DNA from: Bacteroidaceae bacterium
GTDB taxonomy: Bacteria > Bacteroidota > Bacteroidia > Bacteroidales > Bacteroidaceae
Direction of reading: 5' to 3'
Assembly: GCA_017471185.1 (NCBI GenBank)
Contig: JAFUVZ010000049.1
Span: 1 to 64,000, forward strand
DNA length: 64,000 bases
The position numbers and the translations under genes are program-made. The notes below the pieces were generated by a model that did no database searches, had not been told where the DNA came from, and saw only the letters and a program-made list of their open reading frames with translations. This document shows, piece by piece, positions 1 to 8,661 of the stretch; the stretch's first letter is position 1, and each line of letters starts with the position of its first letter.

Positions 1-1
1 G

Positions 2-3000
2 CTGAAGGAAGACGCTGAGACGCTGGATGAGGTCGTAGTCGTAGGTTACGGTACTCAGGCTAAGAAGGATATCACCGGTTCTGTAGCTGTGGTATCTCGC
101 GACGCTATCACCGAGCAGCCTGTGGCAACCTTCGCTGAGGCTCTGCAGGGTCGTGCATCTGGTGTGTATATCAGTAACGCCGGTGGTCCTGCTGGTGATA
201 CTACCATCCGTATCCGTGGTGTCGGATCTGTGAATGGTTCTGACCCTCTGATCATCATCGACGGTGTACAGGGTGCCGACATCAGCTCTGTGAATCCAAA
301 TGACATTGACACCATGAACGTGCTGAAGGATGCCGCTGCTACCGCTATCTACGGTGCGCGCGCTGCTAACGGTGTCATCATCATCACCACCAAGCAGGGT
401 AACAAGGAAGGCAAGGTACGTGTATCTTACTCAGGTTACATCTCTGCTTCAACGCTGGCAAACAACGGTTACAACATGCTGGGTGCTTGGGACTTGATGA
501 AGTATGAGCAGAAGTCTCAGGAGAACCGCGTACAGTTCCAGGGCGAGGATATCGCTAACGTGGTTGACCCAATGGGTCAGTTCGGTTCAATCGCTAACGG
601 CGACCTGCAGATGCCTTACGCAGTAGTTCCTTCCGGCTACTCAAAGGCACAGATTATCGACGAGTTCGGTAGCGTTGAGAACTGGGTTAACTCTTATAAC
701 GCACAGGGTGGTCCTTACTATGCTAAGTCTTCTTACTACTACCTGTTGGAGGACGAGCACAAGAGTGAGTCTGAGGCTCGCAAGGGTACAGACTGGCTCG
801 ACTATATCAAGCGTACCGGTATCTCTCACAACCATGAGCTCTCAGTTCAGGGTGGTGGCGAGAAGGGCCAGTACTCTATGTCTCTGGGCTATTCAAACCG
901 TCAAGGTCCGATCAAGGGTTCTGAATTCGAACGTTATAACATCCGTGTCAACACTACCTTCAATCCTACGAAGCACTTCACCATCGGTCAGAACACCAAT
1001 GCTGCTGTGATGATGGTGAACGGTGAGCGCGGTGGACAGGGTGATGATAACATGTTTGCTCGTACCTATACCGTTTCTTCACTGGCTCCTGCTTACAACG
1101 TAGGTGGCGCATTCGGTGGTACCCGTGGTAACCTGGGTCGTGCCGACACCGCTCTGGCAGGTGTAATGAACGTGAAGAATGACTGGAGCCGTATGTTCCG
1201 CATGCAGACCGCTTGGTTTGCAGAATTGAAGGATCCTTGGATTAAGGGTCTGTCTCTGAAGTCTCAGTTCTCTGTTAACCTGAACGGTGGCTGGAGTTTG
1301 GCAATGAACGAGCGTACCACTGAGTGGAACAAGGAAGGTGCTTCAACAAACTCTCTGAGCGAGTCTGGTAGCTGGGGCTTAAGCTGGCAGTGGACTAACA
1401 CCGCTACTTACAAGTTCAACATTGACCAGAAGCATGACTTCACCGTGTTGTTCGGTACAGAAACTGTTAAGGACGGTCTGGGTCGCAACATCAGCGCAAC
1501 TCGTTATAACTATGCATTTGAAAAGGATCCTAACACATGGACCATCAGCAATGGTGGTGCTGCCAATCTGACCAACAGTGGTGGCATGGGTTCTAAGACT
1601 ACCATGTTCGGTCTCTTCGGCCGTGTTGACTACTCTTACGAAGGCAAGTATCTGGTAACAGCTACTATCCGTCGTGATGCCGTTTCCAAGTTCTCAGCTG
1701 ACAATCGTTGGGGTACCTTCCCTTCAGTTTCTTTGGGTTGGCGTGTTTCCGACGAGAAGTTCATGGAGAAAGCTCACGCTTCTTGGCTGGATGACTTGAA
1801 GCTCCGCGCAGGTTATGGTACAACCGGTAACTCTAACATCGGTGCTTACAACTATGCATTCCAGTATGGTATGGGTTCTTACGGTTACTACAACTATGCT
1901 ATCATGGGTGGTAACGACGCTGCAAGAACCGGTTATGGTAACACATCTTTGGGTGATACCAAGGCTAAGTGGGAGACTGTGAAGATGTTCAACGTCGGTA
2001 TTGACTTGACCGCTTTCAACAACAAGCTGACCTCAAGCCTCGACTTCTACATCAAGAAGACTTCTGACATGCTGGTTCCTGCCAACTGGACTAACCTGGC
2101 TGGTACTGGTACAAAGCCTAACGTGAACATCGGTGACTTGAAGAACACCGGTATCGACTTCTCTATCGGTTGGAGAGACAAGATTGGTCAGGTATCTTAC
2201 AACATCAATGCTAACGCATCATGGTACAAGAACAAGGTTACCAAGCTGGGTTCTTCTAACCTCTACACCTCTACTCGTCTGAACCAGATGACCATTACTA
2301 CAGTAGGTCAGCCTATCGGTATGTTCTACGGCTATGTAGTTGATGGTCTGTACAAGACCCGTGAAGAAGTATTGAATTATGCTTTACCTTATGGTGTTAA
2401 TGATGCAGTGTCATTGACTGGTCGTGGTAATCCTGGTGACAAAGATTATATTAAAGAAGGTGCAAGTGCTTGGGTAGGTCACTACAAGTTTAAGGATATC
2501 AATGGTGATGGCCGTGTCAATGCTGACGACCGTACTATCATCGGTAATCCTCATCCAGACCTGACTGGTGGTTTCAACATCGGTCTGAATTGGAAGGAGT
2601 GGGATCTGAGCACTTATCTGTACTATTCTATCGGCAACGATATCTTCAAACACTATGAGTACTACACTCTGTGGGGTAACCTGACATCAGGTTCAGCTTG
2701 GAGCTACGACCGTGTTGAGAAGGCTTGGCATCCGACAGAGAATCCTAACGGTACACTGCCTTTGTGGACCTCTACCAACACCATGCCTGAGGCAAACGAG
2801 TCTCATTCAGGCTACATCCAGAACGGTTCTTACCTCCGTATGCAGACTTTGACTTTAGGTTATTCTCTGCCAAAGAAGGTGGTTAACAAGATTGGTTTCA
2901 GCCGCATCCGCTTCTACGCTCAGCTGTCTAACGTATTCACCATCACTGGCTATGACGGTCTGGATCCTGAGGTTAACAGCTTCGGTATCAATGGTGAGCG

Positions 3001-3073
3001 CGCAAGAGGCGTTGACTACGGTTCATACGGTGTACCTCGTCAGTACCTGTTCGGTGTGAACATCGACTTCTAA
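2..3073 (+). CDS. susC: SusC/RagA-family TonB-dependent outer-membrane receptor (5' end outside window)
   Basis: This is the C-terminal 1023 residues of a SusC-type receptor, which with SusD imports oligosaccharides or peptides across the outer membrane using TonB energy. The reading frame is open from base 2, so the start lies upstream. The first visible residues read LDEVVVVGYGTQAKKDITG, the conserved junction into the plug domain. Next come the plug (RIRGVGSVNGSDPLIIIDGV, DAAATAIYGARAANGVI) and a long barrel. An EF-hand-like stretch (DINGDGRVNADDRTIIG) near the C-terminus and the terminal GVNIDF strand are typical. It is followed after 67 nt by susD. The substrate cannot be told, because no glycoside hydrolase lies next to the pair in this window. 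Confidence 0.97.
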   Translation: MKEDAETLDEVVVVGYGTQAKKDITGSVAVVSRDAITEQPVATFAEALQGRASGVYISNAGGPAGDTTIRIRGVGSVNGSDPLIIIDGVQGADISSVNPNDIDTMNVLKDAAATAIYGARAANGVIIITTKQGNKEGKVRVSYSGYISASTLANNGYNMLGAWDLMKYEQKSQENRVQFQGEDIANVVDPMGQFGSIANGDLQMPYAVVPSGYSKAQIIDEFGSVENWVNSYNAQGGPYYAKSSYYYLLEDEHKSESEARKGTDWLDYIKRTGISHNHELSVQGGGEKGQYSMSLGYSNRQGPIKGSEFERYNIRVNTTFNPTKHFTIGQNTNAAVMMVNGERGGQGDDNMFARTYTVSSLAPAYNVGGAFGGTRGNLGRADTALAGVMNVKNDWSRMFRMQTAWFAELKDPWIKGLSLKSQFSVNLNGGWSLAMNERTTEWNKEGASTNSLSESGSWGLSWQWTNTATYKFNIDQKHDFTVLFGTETVKDGLGRNISATRYNYAFEKDPNTWTISNGGAANLTNSGGMGSKTTMFGLFGRVDYSYEGKYLVTATIRRDAVSKFSADNRWGTFPSVSLGWRVSDEKFMEKAHASWLDDLKLRAGYGTTGNSNIGAYNYAFQYGMGSYGYYNYAIMGGNDAARTGYGNTSLGDTKAKWETVKMFNVGIDLTAFNNKLTSSLDFYIKKTSDMLVPANWTNLAGTGTKPNVNIGDLKNTGIDFSIGWRDKIGQVSYNINANASWYKNKVTKLGSSNLYTSTRLNQMTITTVGQPIGMFYGYVVDGLYKTREEVLNYALPYGVNDAVSLTGRGNPGDKDYIKEGASAWVGHYKFKDINGDGRVNADDRTIIGNPHPDLTGGFNIGLNWKEWDLSTYLYYSIGNDIFKHYEYYTLWGNLTSGSAWSYDRVEKAWHPTENPNGTLPLWTSTNTMPEANESHSGYIQNGSYLRMQTLTLGYSLPKKVVNKIGFSRIRFYAQLSNVFTITGYDGLDPEVNSFGINGERARGVDYGSYGVPRQYLFGVNIDF

Positions 3074-3076
3074 TTA

Positions 3077-3111
3077 ATTGACAGTTGACAATTGATAATT
3101 GACAATTGAAA
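3077..3111 (+). repeat. Heptad tandem repeat, five units, between susC and susD
   Basis: Five consecutive 7-bp units read ATTGACA, GTTGACA, ATTGATA, ATTGACA, ATTGAAA. They fill most of the susC-susD spacer and begin 3 nt after the susC stop codon. The same type of unit recurs at 8581, 34994, 60107 and 62839. No function is known to me. Confidence 0.85.
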
Positions 3112-3140
3112 TTAAACAACATTAAAACAAATAGAATAAT

Positions 3141-5000
3141 ATGAAAAAAGCGATATTATATTCAGCGATGGCTCTTGCTACTACTATGGGCATGAGCAGC
3201 TGTGGCGACGATTTCCTGCTGATTGATCCTGCGGGCTCAGTATCAGAAGGAACTCTGACCAACGACCAGGGTATCGACTTCGTGCTGACAGGTGCATACG
3301 CTTCCTTGAACGGTATGATCGGTAGCCCTTGGTCTAACCCTGGCAACTCTTTGTCAAACATCGTGTTCGGTGACGTTGTTGGTGCTGACGCCAACAAGGG
3401 TTCTACGGCTGGTGACCAGTCTGACTGGACTATGCTGGAGACTTACTCATTCACCTCTGCTAACTCTTACATCCGCGACAAGTGGGGTGCAATCTATGAA
3501 GCAGTAAAGCGTTGCAACAACGTGATGTCAATGGTGCAGAAGGGTGGCGACGCCATCACTAACCCGGACCTGATTATCGGTCAGGCACAGTTCATCAAGT
3601 CATTGTGGCTGTTTGAGGGTATTCGTATGTACGGTGCCGCTATTCCTTACGTATCAGTTGAGGACTATCAGGCTAACGTTGACCCACAGGTTTCTAACGT
3701 TGACGAGAGTGGTAACTATGTTTACATTTGGGATAAGGTGGTAGCAGACCTCCAAGACGCTATCGCTAAGCTGCCAAATGACTGGACTGCTACAGGTGAG
3801 TTTGGACGCGCTAACAAGTGGATGGCCAAGGCTCTGCTGGGTAAGGTATATCTGTACTGGTCTTCTCCTTATAACGGCACTAACGGTACCGCTGACCACT
3901 GGGCAGACGCTAAGGCTCAGTTCGCAGAGGTAATCAACAGTGGTGTTGACGCTAAGGGTCAGAAGTACAAACTGGCTAACACATACGAGGAGCTGTTCCA
4001 TGCAGCTACCGGTGACTGGACAGGTGAGTCTGTTATCGACTGCCAGATGACTCTGGACGGTTCAAACCAGCTGCCTAACGGTGTGAACGCTAACTATTAC
4101 ATTGGCTTCGTATCAGGTGACAATCCTGGTGGTGGCTGGGGTTTCTATCAGCCGACATCTGACTTCGTGAACAGCTTCCTGGTTGACGCTGACGGTCTGC
4201 CAGCAGCTAACTACCAGTCAGTTCCTGCATTGACACTGACTAAGTTAGTTGATGAAGGTCTGGAAACAGAGCACACTGACGTTGTAAGTGACCTGGCTAC
4301 TCCTACAGACCCACGTCTGGATGTAACCGTAGCGCGCTTCGGTGTTCCTATGCTCGACTGGGGTTCAACTCCAGACGCAACTTGGATCCGTTCATTTGCT
4401 AACGGTGGCCCATACCTGTCAAAGAAGCAGCAGATCCGTCGCGACGAGCGTGGTGCTAATTCACTGACAAATATTCCAATCTCATCAACCTTGAACTACC
4501 ACTACATGCGTCTGGCAGATGTATATCTGATGTATGCTGAGTGCGCTATCCACGATGGCGACCTGAGCACTGCCCTGGAATACATCAACAAGGTTCGTGC
4601 GCGTGCTGCTAACGGTTTCATCAAGGCTGAGGCTGGTATCACCAAGGCTAACTACACGCTGGATGACAAGGTGAATGGCAAGACTGTTGAAGGTGCTGCA
4701 GCTAACTACCGTATCGGTCTGTATAAGTCATTCGGCAGTGCAGACGAGGCTAAGACAGCCCTGATGCGTGAGCGTCGTGCTGAGTTCGGTATGGAAGGCG
4801 GACACTGGTATGACCTGGCTCGCTGGGGCAACATCGCTGACGAACTGAACAAGTTCATCGCATTCGAGATGAGCTCAACAGGTGGCCAGAAGAGCAAGTA
4901 TGTATTCGGTTACAACAGCAAGATGGTTACATTCCCAATTCCTGAGAGTGAGATCCAGACAGCTGAGGGTCGTTTCGTACAGAACCCTAACTGGAAATAA
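3141..5000 (+). CDS. susD: SusD/RagB-family nutrient-binding outer-membrane lipoprotein
   Basis: This 619-residue surface lipoprotein forms the lid over the SusC barrel and binds the substrate. The N-terminus is a lipoprotein signal with lipobox MSSC and acylated Cys21. The SusD fold is supported by tetratricopeptide-like helices (KRCNNVMSMV, FIKSLWLFEGIRMYG, MAKALLGKVYLYWSSPY). The usual C-terminal signature RERRAEFGMEGGHWYDLARWG is followed by FPIPESEI and the terminal QNPNWK. It is cotranscribed with susC and followed by a strong hairpin terminator, so this locus seems to end with susD, without a SusE-type lipoprotein or enzyme downstream. Confidence 0.96.
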   Translation: MKKAILYSAMALATTMGMSSCGDDFLLIDPAGSVSEGTLTNDQGIDFVLTGAYASLNGMIGSPWSNPGNSLSNIVFGDVVGADANKGSTAGDQSDWTMLETYSFTSANSYIRDKWGAIYEAVKRCNNVMSMVQKGGDAITNPDLIIGQAQFIKSLWLFEGIRMYGAAIPYVSVEDYQANVDPQVSNVDESGNYVYIWDKVVADLQDAIAKLPNDWTATGEFGRANKWMAKALLGKVYLYWSSPYNGTNGTADHWADAKAQFAEVINSGVDAKGQKYKLANTYEELFHAATGDWTGESVIDCQMTLDGSNQLPNGVNANYYIGFVSGDNPGGGWGFYQPTSDFVNSFLVDADGLPAANYQSVPALTLTKLVDEGLETEHTDVVSDLATPTDPRLDVTVARFGVPMLDWGSTPDATWIRSFANGGPYLSKKQQIRRDERGANSLTNIPISSTLNYHYMRLADVYLMYAECAIHDGDLSTALEYINKVRARAANGFIKAEAGITKANYTLDDKVNGKTVEGAAANYRIGLYKSFGSADEAKTALMRERRAEFGMEGGHWYDLARWGNIADELNKFIAFEMSSTGGQKSKYVFGYNSKMVTFPIPESEIQTAEGRFVQNPNWK

Positions 5001-5042
5001 TACCATACTTAACTATTGAAAATAGGTTATATTAAAACCAAT

Positions 5043-5080
5043 GAGGGATGAACGTTGAGGTTCATCCCTCTCTTATTATA
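5043..5080 (+). terminator. Rho-independent terminator after susCD
   Basis: A perfect 11-bp stem (GAGGGATGAAC at 5043-5053 pairing with 5060-5070), a 6-nt loop and a following T-rich tract (TCTTATTATA) lie 43 nt after the susD stop. Confidence 0.9.
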
Positions 5081-5379
5081 TAAATGCCAGCTATGCAGCG
5101 GCAGTGAATTATGTCAGCATAGCTGCATTTTAGCCCAAATCGGTTATTTGAGAAAGTATGCTCCACGCTAATCTGCTGCACCAGCCACCCGAACCCAGTC
5201 GCGTGCAATGACGTAGAAGGCATAAACGGGATACTGAACAAAGTGACCGCTAAAGGCAGAAGAAGGCTCCTCTAACACCACAATGCAGCAAAAAAAACAA
5301 GAATTATACTTTATTTGATAGCACTTTCAAAAATTTGTCATATCTTTACAAGCTAAAAACAAGTTTAGAACCGTAAGAT
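5081..5379. other. Non-coding spacer between susD terminator and nucleoside kinase
   Basis: No convincing reading frame was found in this stretch. It contains a 9-bp inverted repeat (CAGCTATGC at 5088-5096 with its complement at 5117-5125) and, near the end, a promoter-like sequence for the downstream kinase. The rest shows nothing I can assign. Confidence 0.5.
5314..5348 (+). promoter_or_regulatory. Probable Bacteroidetes promoter for nucleoside kinase
   Basis: TTTG at 5314-5317 is followed after 23 nt by TATCTTTA at 5341-5348, one base from the TAnnTTTG consensus. It lies about 30 nt ahead of the kinase start codon. Confidence 0.5.
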
Positions 5380-7044
5380 ATGATAAAGATACATTGTGTA
5401 AACAACGGCAAGACCTTAGATTTCCCCTCCGGCTGTGACCTGCTGGACATATACCCTGCCACAGGAGTGGAACTGCCATACCCCGTCATCAGCGCAAGGG
5501 TGAACAACGTGACGCAAGGACTCGGATTCAAAGTTTATAACAACAAAGACGTGGAATTCCTCGACCTGCGTGACCCCTCTGCCATGCGGACTTACGTCAG
5601 ATCTCTTTGCTTCGTGCTGTATAAGGCTGTGAGCGAACAGTTTCCTGACAGCGAACTACTGCTGGAACATCCCGTCTCAAACGGATATTTCTGCAATCTA
5701 AAGATAGGCAGGCAGATAACCGTGGAGGATGTAAACGCCATCAAGGCGAGGATGAAAGATATTGTGAGCCAGGACATCCCTTTTGAAAGAGTTGAATGTC
5801 AGGCTACCGAAGCTATCAGACTCTTTGAGGAAAGAGGATTGATGGACAAAGTGAAGCTGCTGAAGACAAGCGGAAGGCTTTACACCTATTATTATAAACT
5901 GGGCGAGACGATAGATTATTTCTATGGCAACCTGGTGCCTTCTACAGGATTCCTCTCGCTGTTTGACATTGTGAAGTACTATGACGGCCTGCTGCTCAGG
6001 ATTCCGAGTCATGAGAACCCTACCAAACTGGGGGAGATCGTTAAGCAGGAAAAGATGCTCGATGTGTTTAAGGAACACTTGCAATGGAACCATATATTGA
6101 ATATGGAGAATGTGGGCGACCTGAACTACGCATGCCAAAAGGGCTATGCCACACGTATCATCAATGTGTCGGAAGCTCTGCAGGAGAAGAAGATAGCGCA
6201 GATAGCCGACCAGATATACAACCGCTCGAAGGAGGGCAGGCCAGTGAAACTTGTGCTGATTTCGGGGCCATCATCATCTGGCAAGACAACCTTCAGCAAA
6301 CGCCTGTCAGTGCAGCTGCTCACCAACGGCATCCTGCCATACGCCATCTCTTTAGACAACTATTTCCTGCCCAGAAAGGAAACACCGCTGGATGAGCATG
6401 GGGAATATGACTATGAGTCGATTTACGCACTCGACCTGAAGCTGTTTAACGATCAAGTACAGGCGATACTGAGGGGCGAGGAGGTGGAGCTGCCATACTA
6501 TAACTTCCAGACGGGAGAACGTGAATATCGGGGGGAGAAGCTGAAGCTGACGGACAATATGGTGCTGGTCATGGAGGGCAATCATGGCCTGAACCCAGAA
6601 CTGACACCGCAGATTCCAGAGGAAAACAAATTCAAGATTTATGTCTCGGCTTTGACAACCATCTCATTAGATAACCACAATTGGATTCCTACGACAGACA
6701 ACCGCCTGGTGAGGCGCATTGTGCGCGACTTCAACTACCGCGGATATTCAGCACAGCAGACTATTGCCAGATGGAGAAGTGTGAGGGCTGGCGAGGACAA
6801 GTGGATATTCCCGTTCCAGGAGAACGCTGACGTGATGTTTAACTCTGCGCTGATATTCGAGTTCGCAGTGTTCCGCACACATGTGGAGCCTATATTGAAC
6901 ATGGTGCCGCAGAACTGCCGCGAGTATGCGGAAGCATACAGGCTGCTGAAATTCGTGAAGCATTTTTATGCCATCAGGGATAATGAAATTCCGCACACTT
7001 CGCTGATTCGCGAGTTTATCGGAGGAAGCAGCTTCATTTATTGA
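5380..7044 (+). CDS. Nucleoside kinase (TGS/threonyl-tRNA-synthetase-like N-terminus fused to uridine-kinase domain)
   Basis: This 554-residue cytosolic protein has two parts. Residues 1-240 resemble the TGS and second additional domains of threonyl-tRNA synthetase. From about residue 280 there is a uridine-kinase/phosphoribulokinase P-loop domain with Walker A SGPSSSGKTT (about 295-304), followed by ISLDNYFLPR and the acceptor region YDYESIYALDL. Similar fusions are common in Bacteroidetes and are usually labelled nucleoside kinase; the natural substrate, probably uridine or cytidine, is inferred from the kinase half. A histidine-kinase-like gene follows after 20 nt and is probably cotranscribed. 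Confidence 0.9.
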   Translation: MIKIHCVNNGKTLDFPSGCDLLDIYPATGVELPYPVISARVNNVTQGLGFKVYNNKDVEFLDLRDPSAMRTYVRSLCFVLYKAVSEQFPDSELLLEHPVSNGYFCNLKIGRQITVEDVNAIKARMKDIVSQDIPFERVECQATEAIRLFEERGLMDKVKLLKTSGRLYTYYYKLGETIDYFYGNLVPSTGFLSLFDIVKYYDGLLLRIPSHENPTKLGEIVKQEKMLDVFKEHLQWNHILNMENVGDLNYACQKGYATRIINVSEALQEKKIAQIADQIYNRSKEGRPVKLVLISGPSSSGKTTFSKRLSVQLLTNGILPYAISLDNYFLPRKETPLDEHGEYDYESIYALDLKLFNDQVQAILRGEEVELPYYNFQTGEREYRGEKLKLTDNMVLVMEGNHGLNPELTPQIPEENKFKIYVSALTTISLDNHNWIPTTDNRLVRRIVRDFNYRGYSAQQTIARWRSVRAGEDKWIFPFQENADVMFNSALIFEFAVFRTHVEPILNMVPQNCREYAEAYRLLKFVKHFYAIRDNEIPHTSLIREFIGGSSFIY

Positions 7045-7064
7045 ATTAAAGATTAAAAAACGAT

Positions 7065-8576
7065 ATGAACAAAAAGGTATTTATCTTATTTTTAAGCATG
7101 CTCTTCTGCTGTGGCATACTCAGTGCCCAACAGAACACACAAAAGAGCAGCCTTCAACAACGGGCTGAGACAGAAGACGCGAACAACAACATCGCTGCCG
7201 CACGTTCCCTCTTTATACGTGCCTACGAGGATTATGCCGGCAAAGGCCAAGTGCAGCAGGCTACGGAATGTGGAACAAGAGCTACTGCCCTGTACTACAA
7301 GGAGAACTACTTTAAGGAAGCGTTTGAACTGCTGAGAAGAGTGGACCTGTCGATTACTACAGAGGAGCAGAAGGACGGGAGCATCAAGCCTGGCTTGCAC
7401 TACATGGTGACCAAGGAGCGTATGCAGATCTATATGAAGATGAGGAACAGCCAGCGGGCCCTGGAGCAAATCAGGACAATGGAAATGCAGGCGAACTCTG
7501 CTAACGACGAGAGCCTGAAGAATGACCTGCTGTACAACAAGGCAATCTACTACTATACATTCGGACAGAACTCGCAAGGCGACGCCGTGTTCAAGGAAAT
7601 GGCCGACAAGCTGACTGCCTCTAAGGAGTATGACAAGATTGACGAGGTGTATCAGACGCTGATAGCCAACGGCAGAAAGAGCAATAACGCCAACCTTGTG
7701 GCACAGACTTACAGCAACTACATCATATGGAAAGACTCTGCAAGTGCGATGAAACTGGCTGACGAGACAGGTGCCCTGAAACGCCAGATTGCCGACAACG
7801 AGGCCATAATCGCTGAAAAAGACAGTTCGCTGGCAAGCCGCCAGTATATCATCATCGCGCTCTGCGTACTGGCTGCGGCTCTGGCTGCCGTACTGGTAAT
7901 CTGCGTCATCATACTGCTGCGATATATATTCGTGACCCGCAAACAGAAGAAGGCTATCAAGCTGGCAGAAGAGAACAATGCCCTCAAGGCGAAGTTTATC
8001 AGCAACATCTCAGCACAGCTGGAGCCTACGCTCAAGAAGCTTGACAGCCGGATACCTGAGGTTCAGGCACTGCTCGATTTTTCTTCTCACATTCAGAAGC
8101 TTTCGCAACTGGAGAATACGCCCAACAACTCTGCCGAGCTGGAGGATACACAGATACAGCAGTTCTGCGAAGAAATCATCGACCAGATACGCGGCAAAGT
8201 GAAGGATGATGTTACCCTAATGGTGAACGCGCCGAAAATGAATGCCAAGATTAACAGGGAGTATGTGTCGCACATCTTGCTGCACTTGCTGAACAATGCG
8301 GCTGAATATACGCCTGCAGGTGGTAATATCTGGCTGGACTTCAAGAAGCGTGGCGCTCACACGCAGCAGTTTGTGATTTCTGACACGGGCTGCGGCATTC
8401 CTGAAGAGAAGCGTGAGGATGTGTTCAAGCCTTTCTTGGAGATTAAGGACCTCACCACGGGTGATGCCCTCGGCTTGCCTATCTGTAAGGAAATGGCGAA
8501 AAAGATGAACGGCGACCTCGACATTGATCCTAAGTTCACCAAAGGTACCCGCTTTGTGCTGGACTTGCACACTTAA
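7065..8576 (+). CDS. Membrane histidine-kinase-like protein with TPR-like sensor region; phosphoacceptor His missing
   Basis: The 503-residue protein has a signal peptide ending near residue 21 and a helical, TPR-like periplasmic region (about 40-240). One membrane segment (about 261-288) is followed by a short helical linker and a GHKL ATPase domain. ATP-binding boxes are visible: N box LLHLLNNAAEYTP, G1 DTGCGIP and a G2-like DALGLPI. Where kinases carry the SHExRTP H-box, the sequence is NISAQLEPTL, so Ala317 replaces the phosphoacceptor histidine. It may bind ATP without autophosphorylation, or use another residue (His342 lies in the next helix). No response regulator is adjacent; it follows the nucleoside kinase by 20 nt. 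Confidence 0.85.
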   Translation: MNKKVFILFLSMLFCCGILSAQQNTQKSSLQQRAETEDANNNIAAARSLFIRAYEDYAGKGQVQQATECGTRATALYYKENYFKEAFELLRRVDLSITTEEQKDGSIKPGLHYMVTKERMQIYMKMRNSQRALEQIRTMEMQANSANDESLKNDLLYNKAIYYYTFGQNSQGDAVFKEMADKLTASKEYDKIDEVYQTLIANGRKSNNANLVAQTYSNYIIWKDSASAMKLADETGALKRQIADNEAIIAEKDSSLASRQYIIIALCVLAAALAAVLVICVIILLRYIFVTRKQKKAIKLAEENNALKAKFISNISAQLEPTLKKLDSRIPEVQALLDFSSHIQKLSQLENTPNNSAELEDTQIQQFCEEIIDQIRGKVKDDVTLMVNAPKMNAKINREYVSHILLHLLNNAAEYTPAGGNIWLDFKKRGAHTQQFVISDTGCGIPEEKREDVFKPFLEIKDLTTGDALGLPICKEMAKKMNGDLDIDPKFTKGTRFVLDLHT

Positions 8577-8580
8577 GATA

Positions 8581-8661
8581 ATTGAACATTGACAATTGAC
8601 AATTGAACATTGAGCATTAGCCATCCGGACAATGTTCAATGTTCAATATTCAATGTTCAAC
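8581..8661. repeat. Inverted heptad-repeat arrays forming a hairpin between convergent genes
   Basis: Six 7-bp units on the left (ATTGAAC, ATTGACA, ATTGACA, ATTGAAC, ATTGAGC, ATTAGCC; 8581-8622) face four in the opposite direction (8634-8661). The arms at 8582-8612 and 8631-8661 are complementary at 27 of 31 positions. The pepP stop codon lies within the last reversed unit. The hairpin could terminate both converging transcripts, although no T tract follows. Confidence 0.8.
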
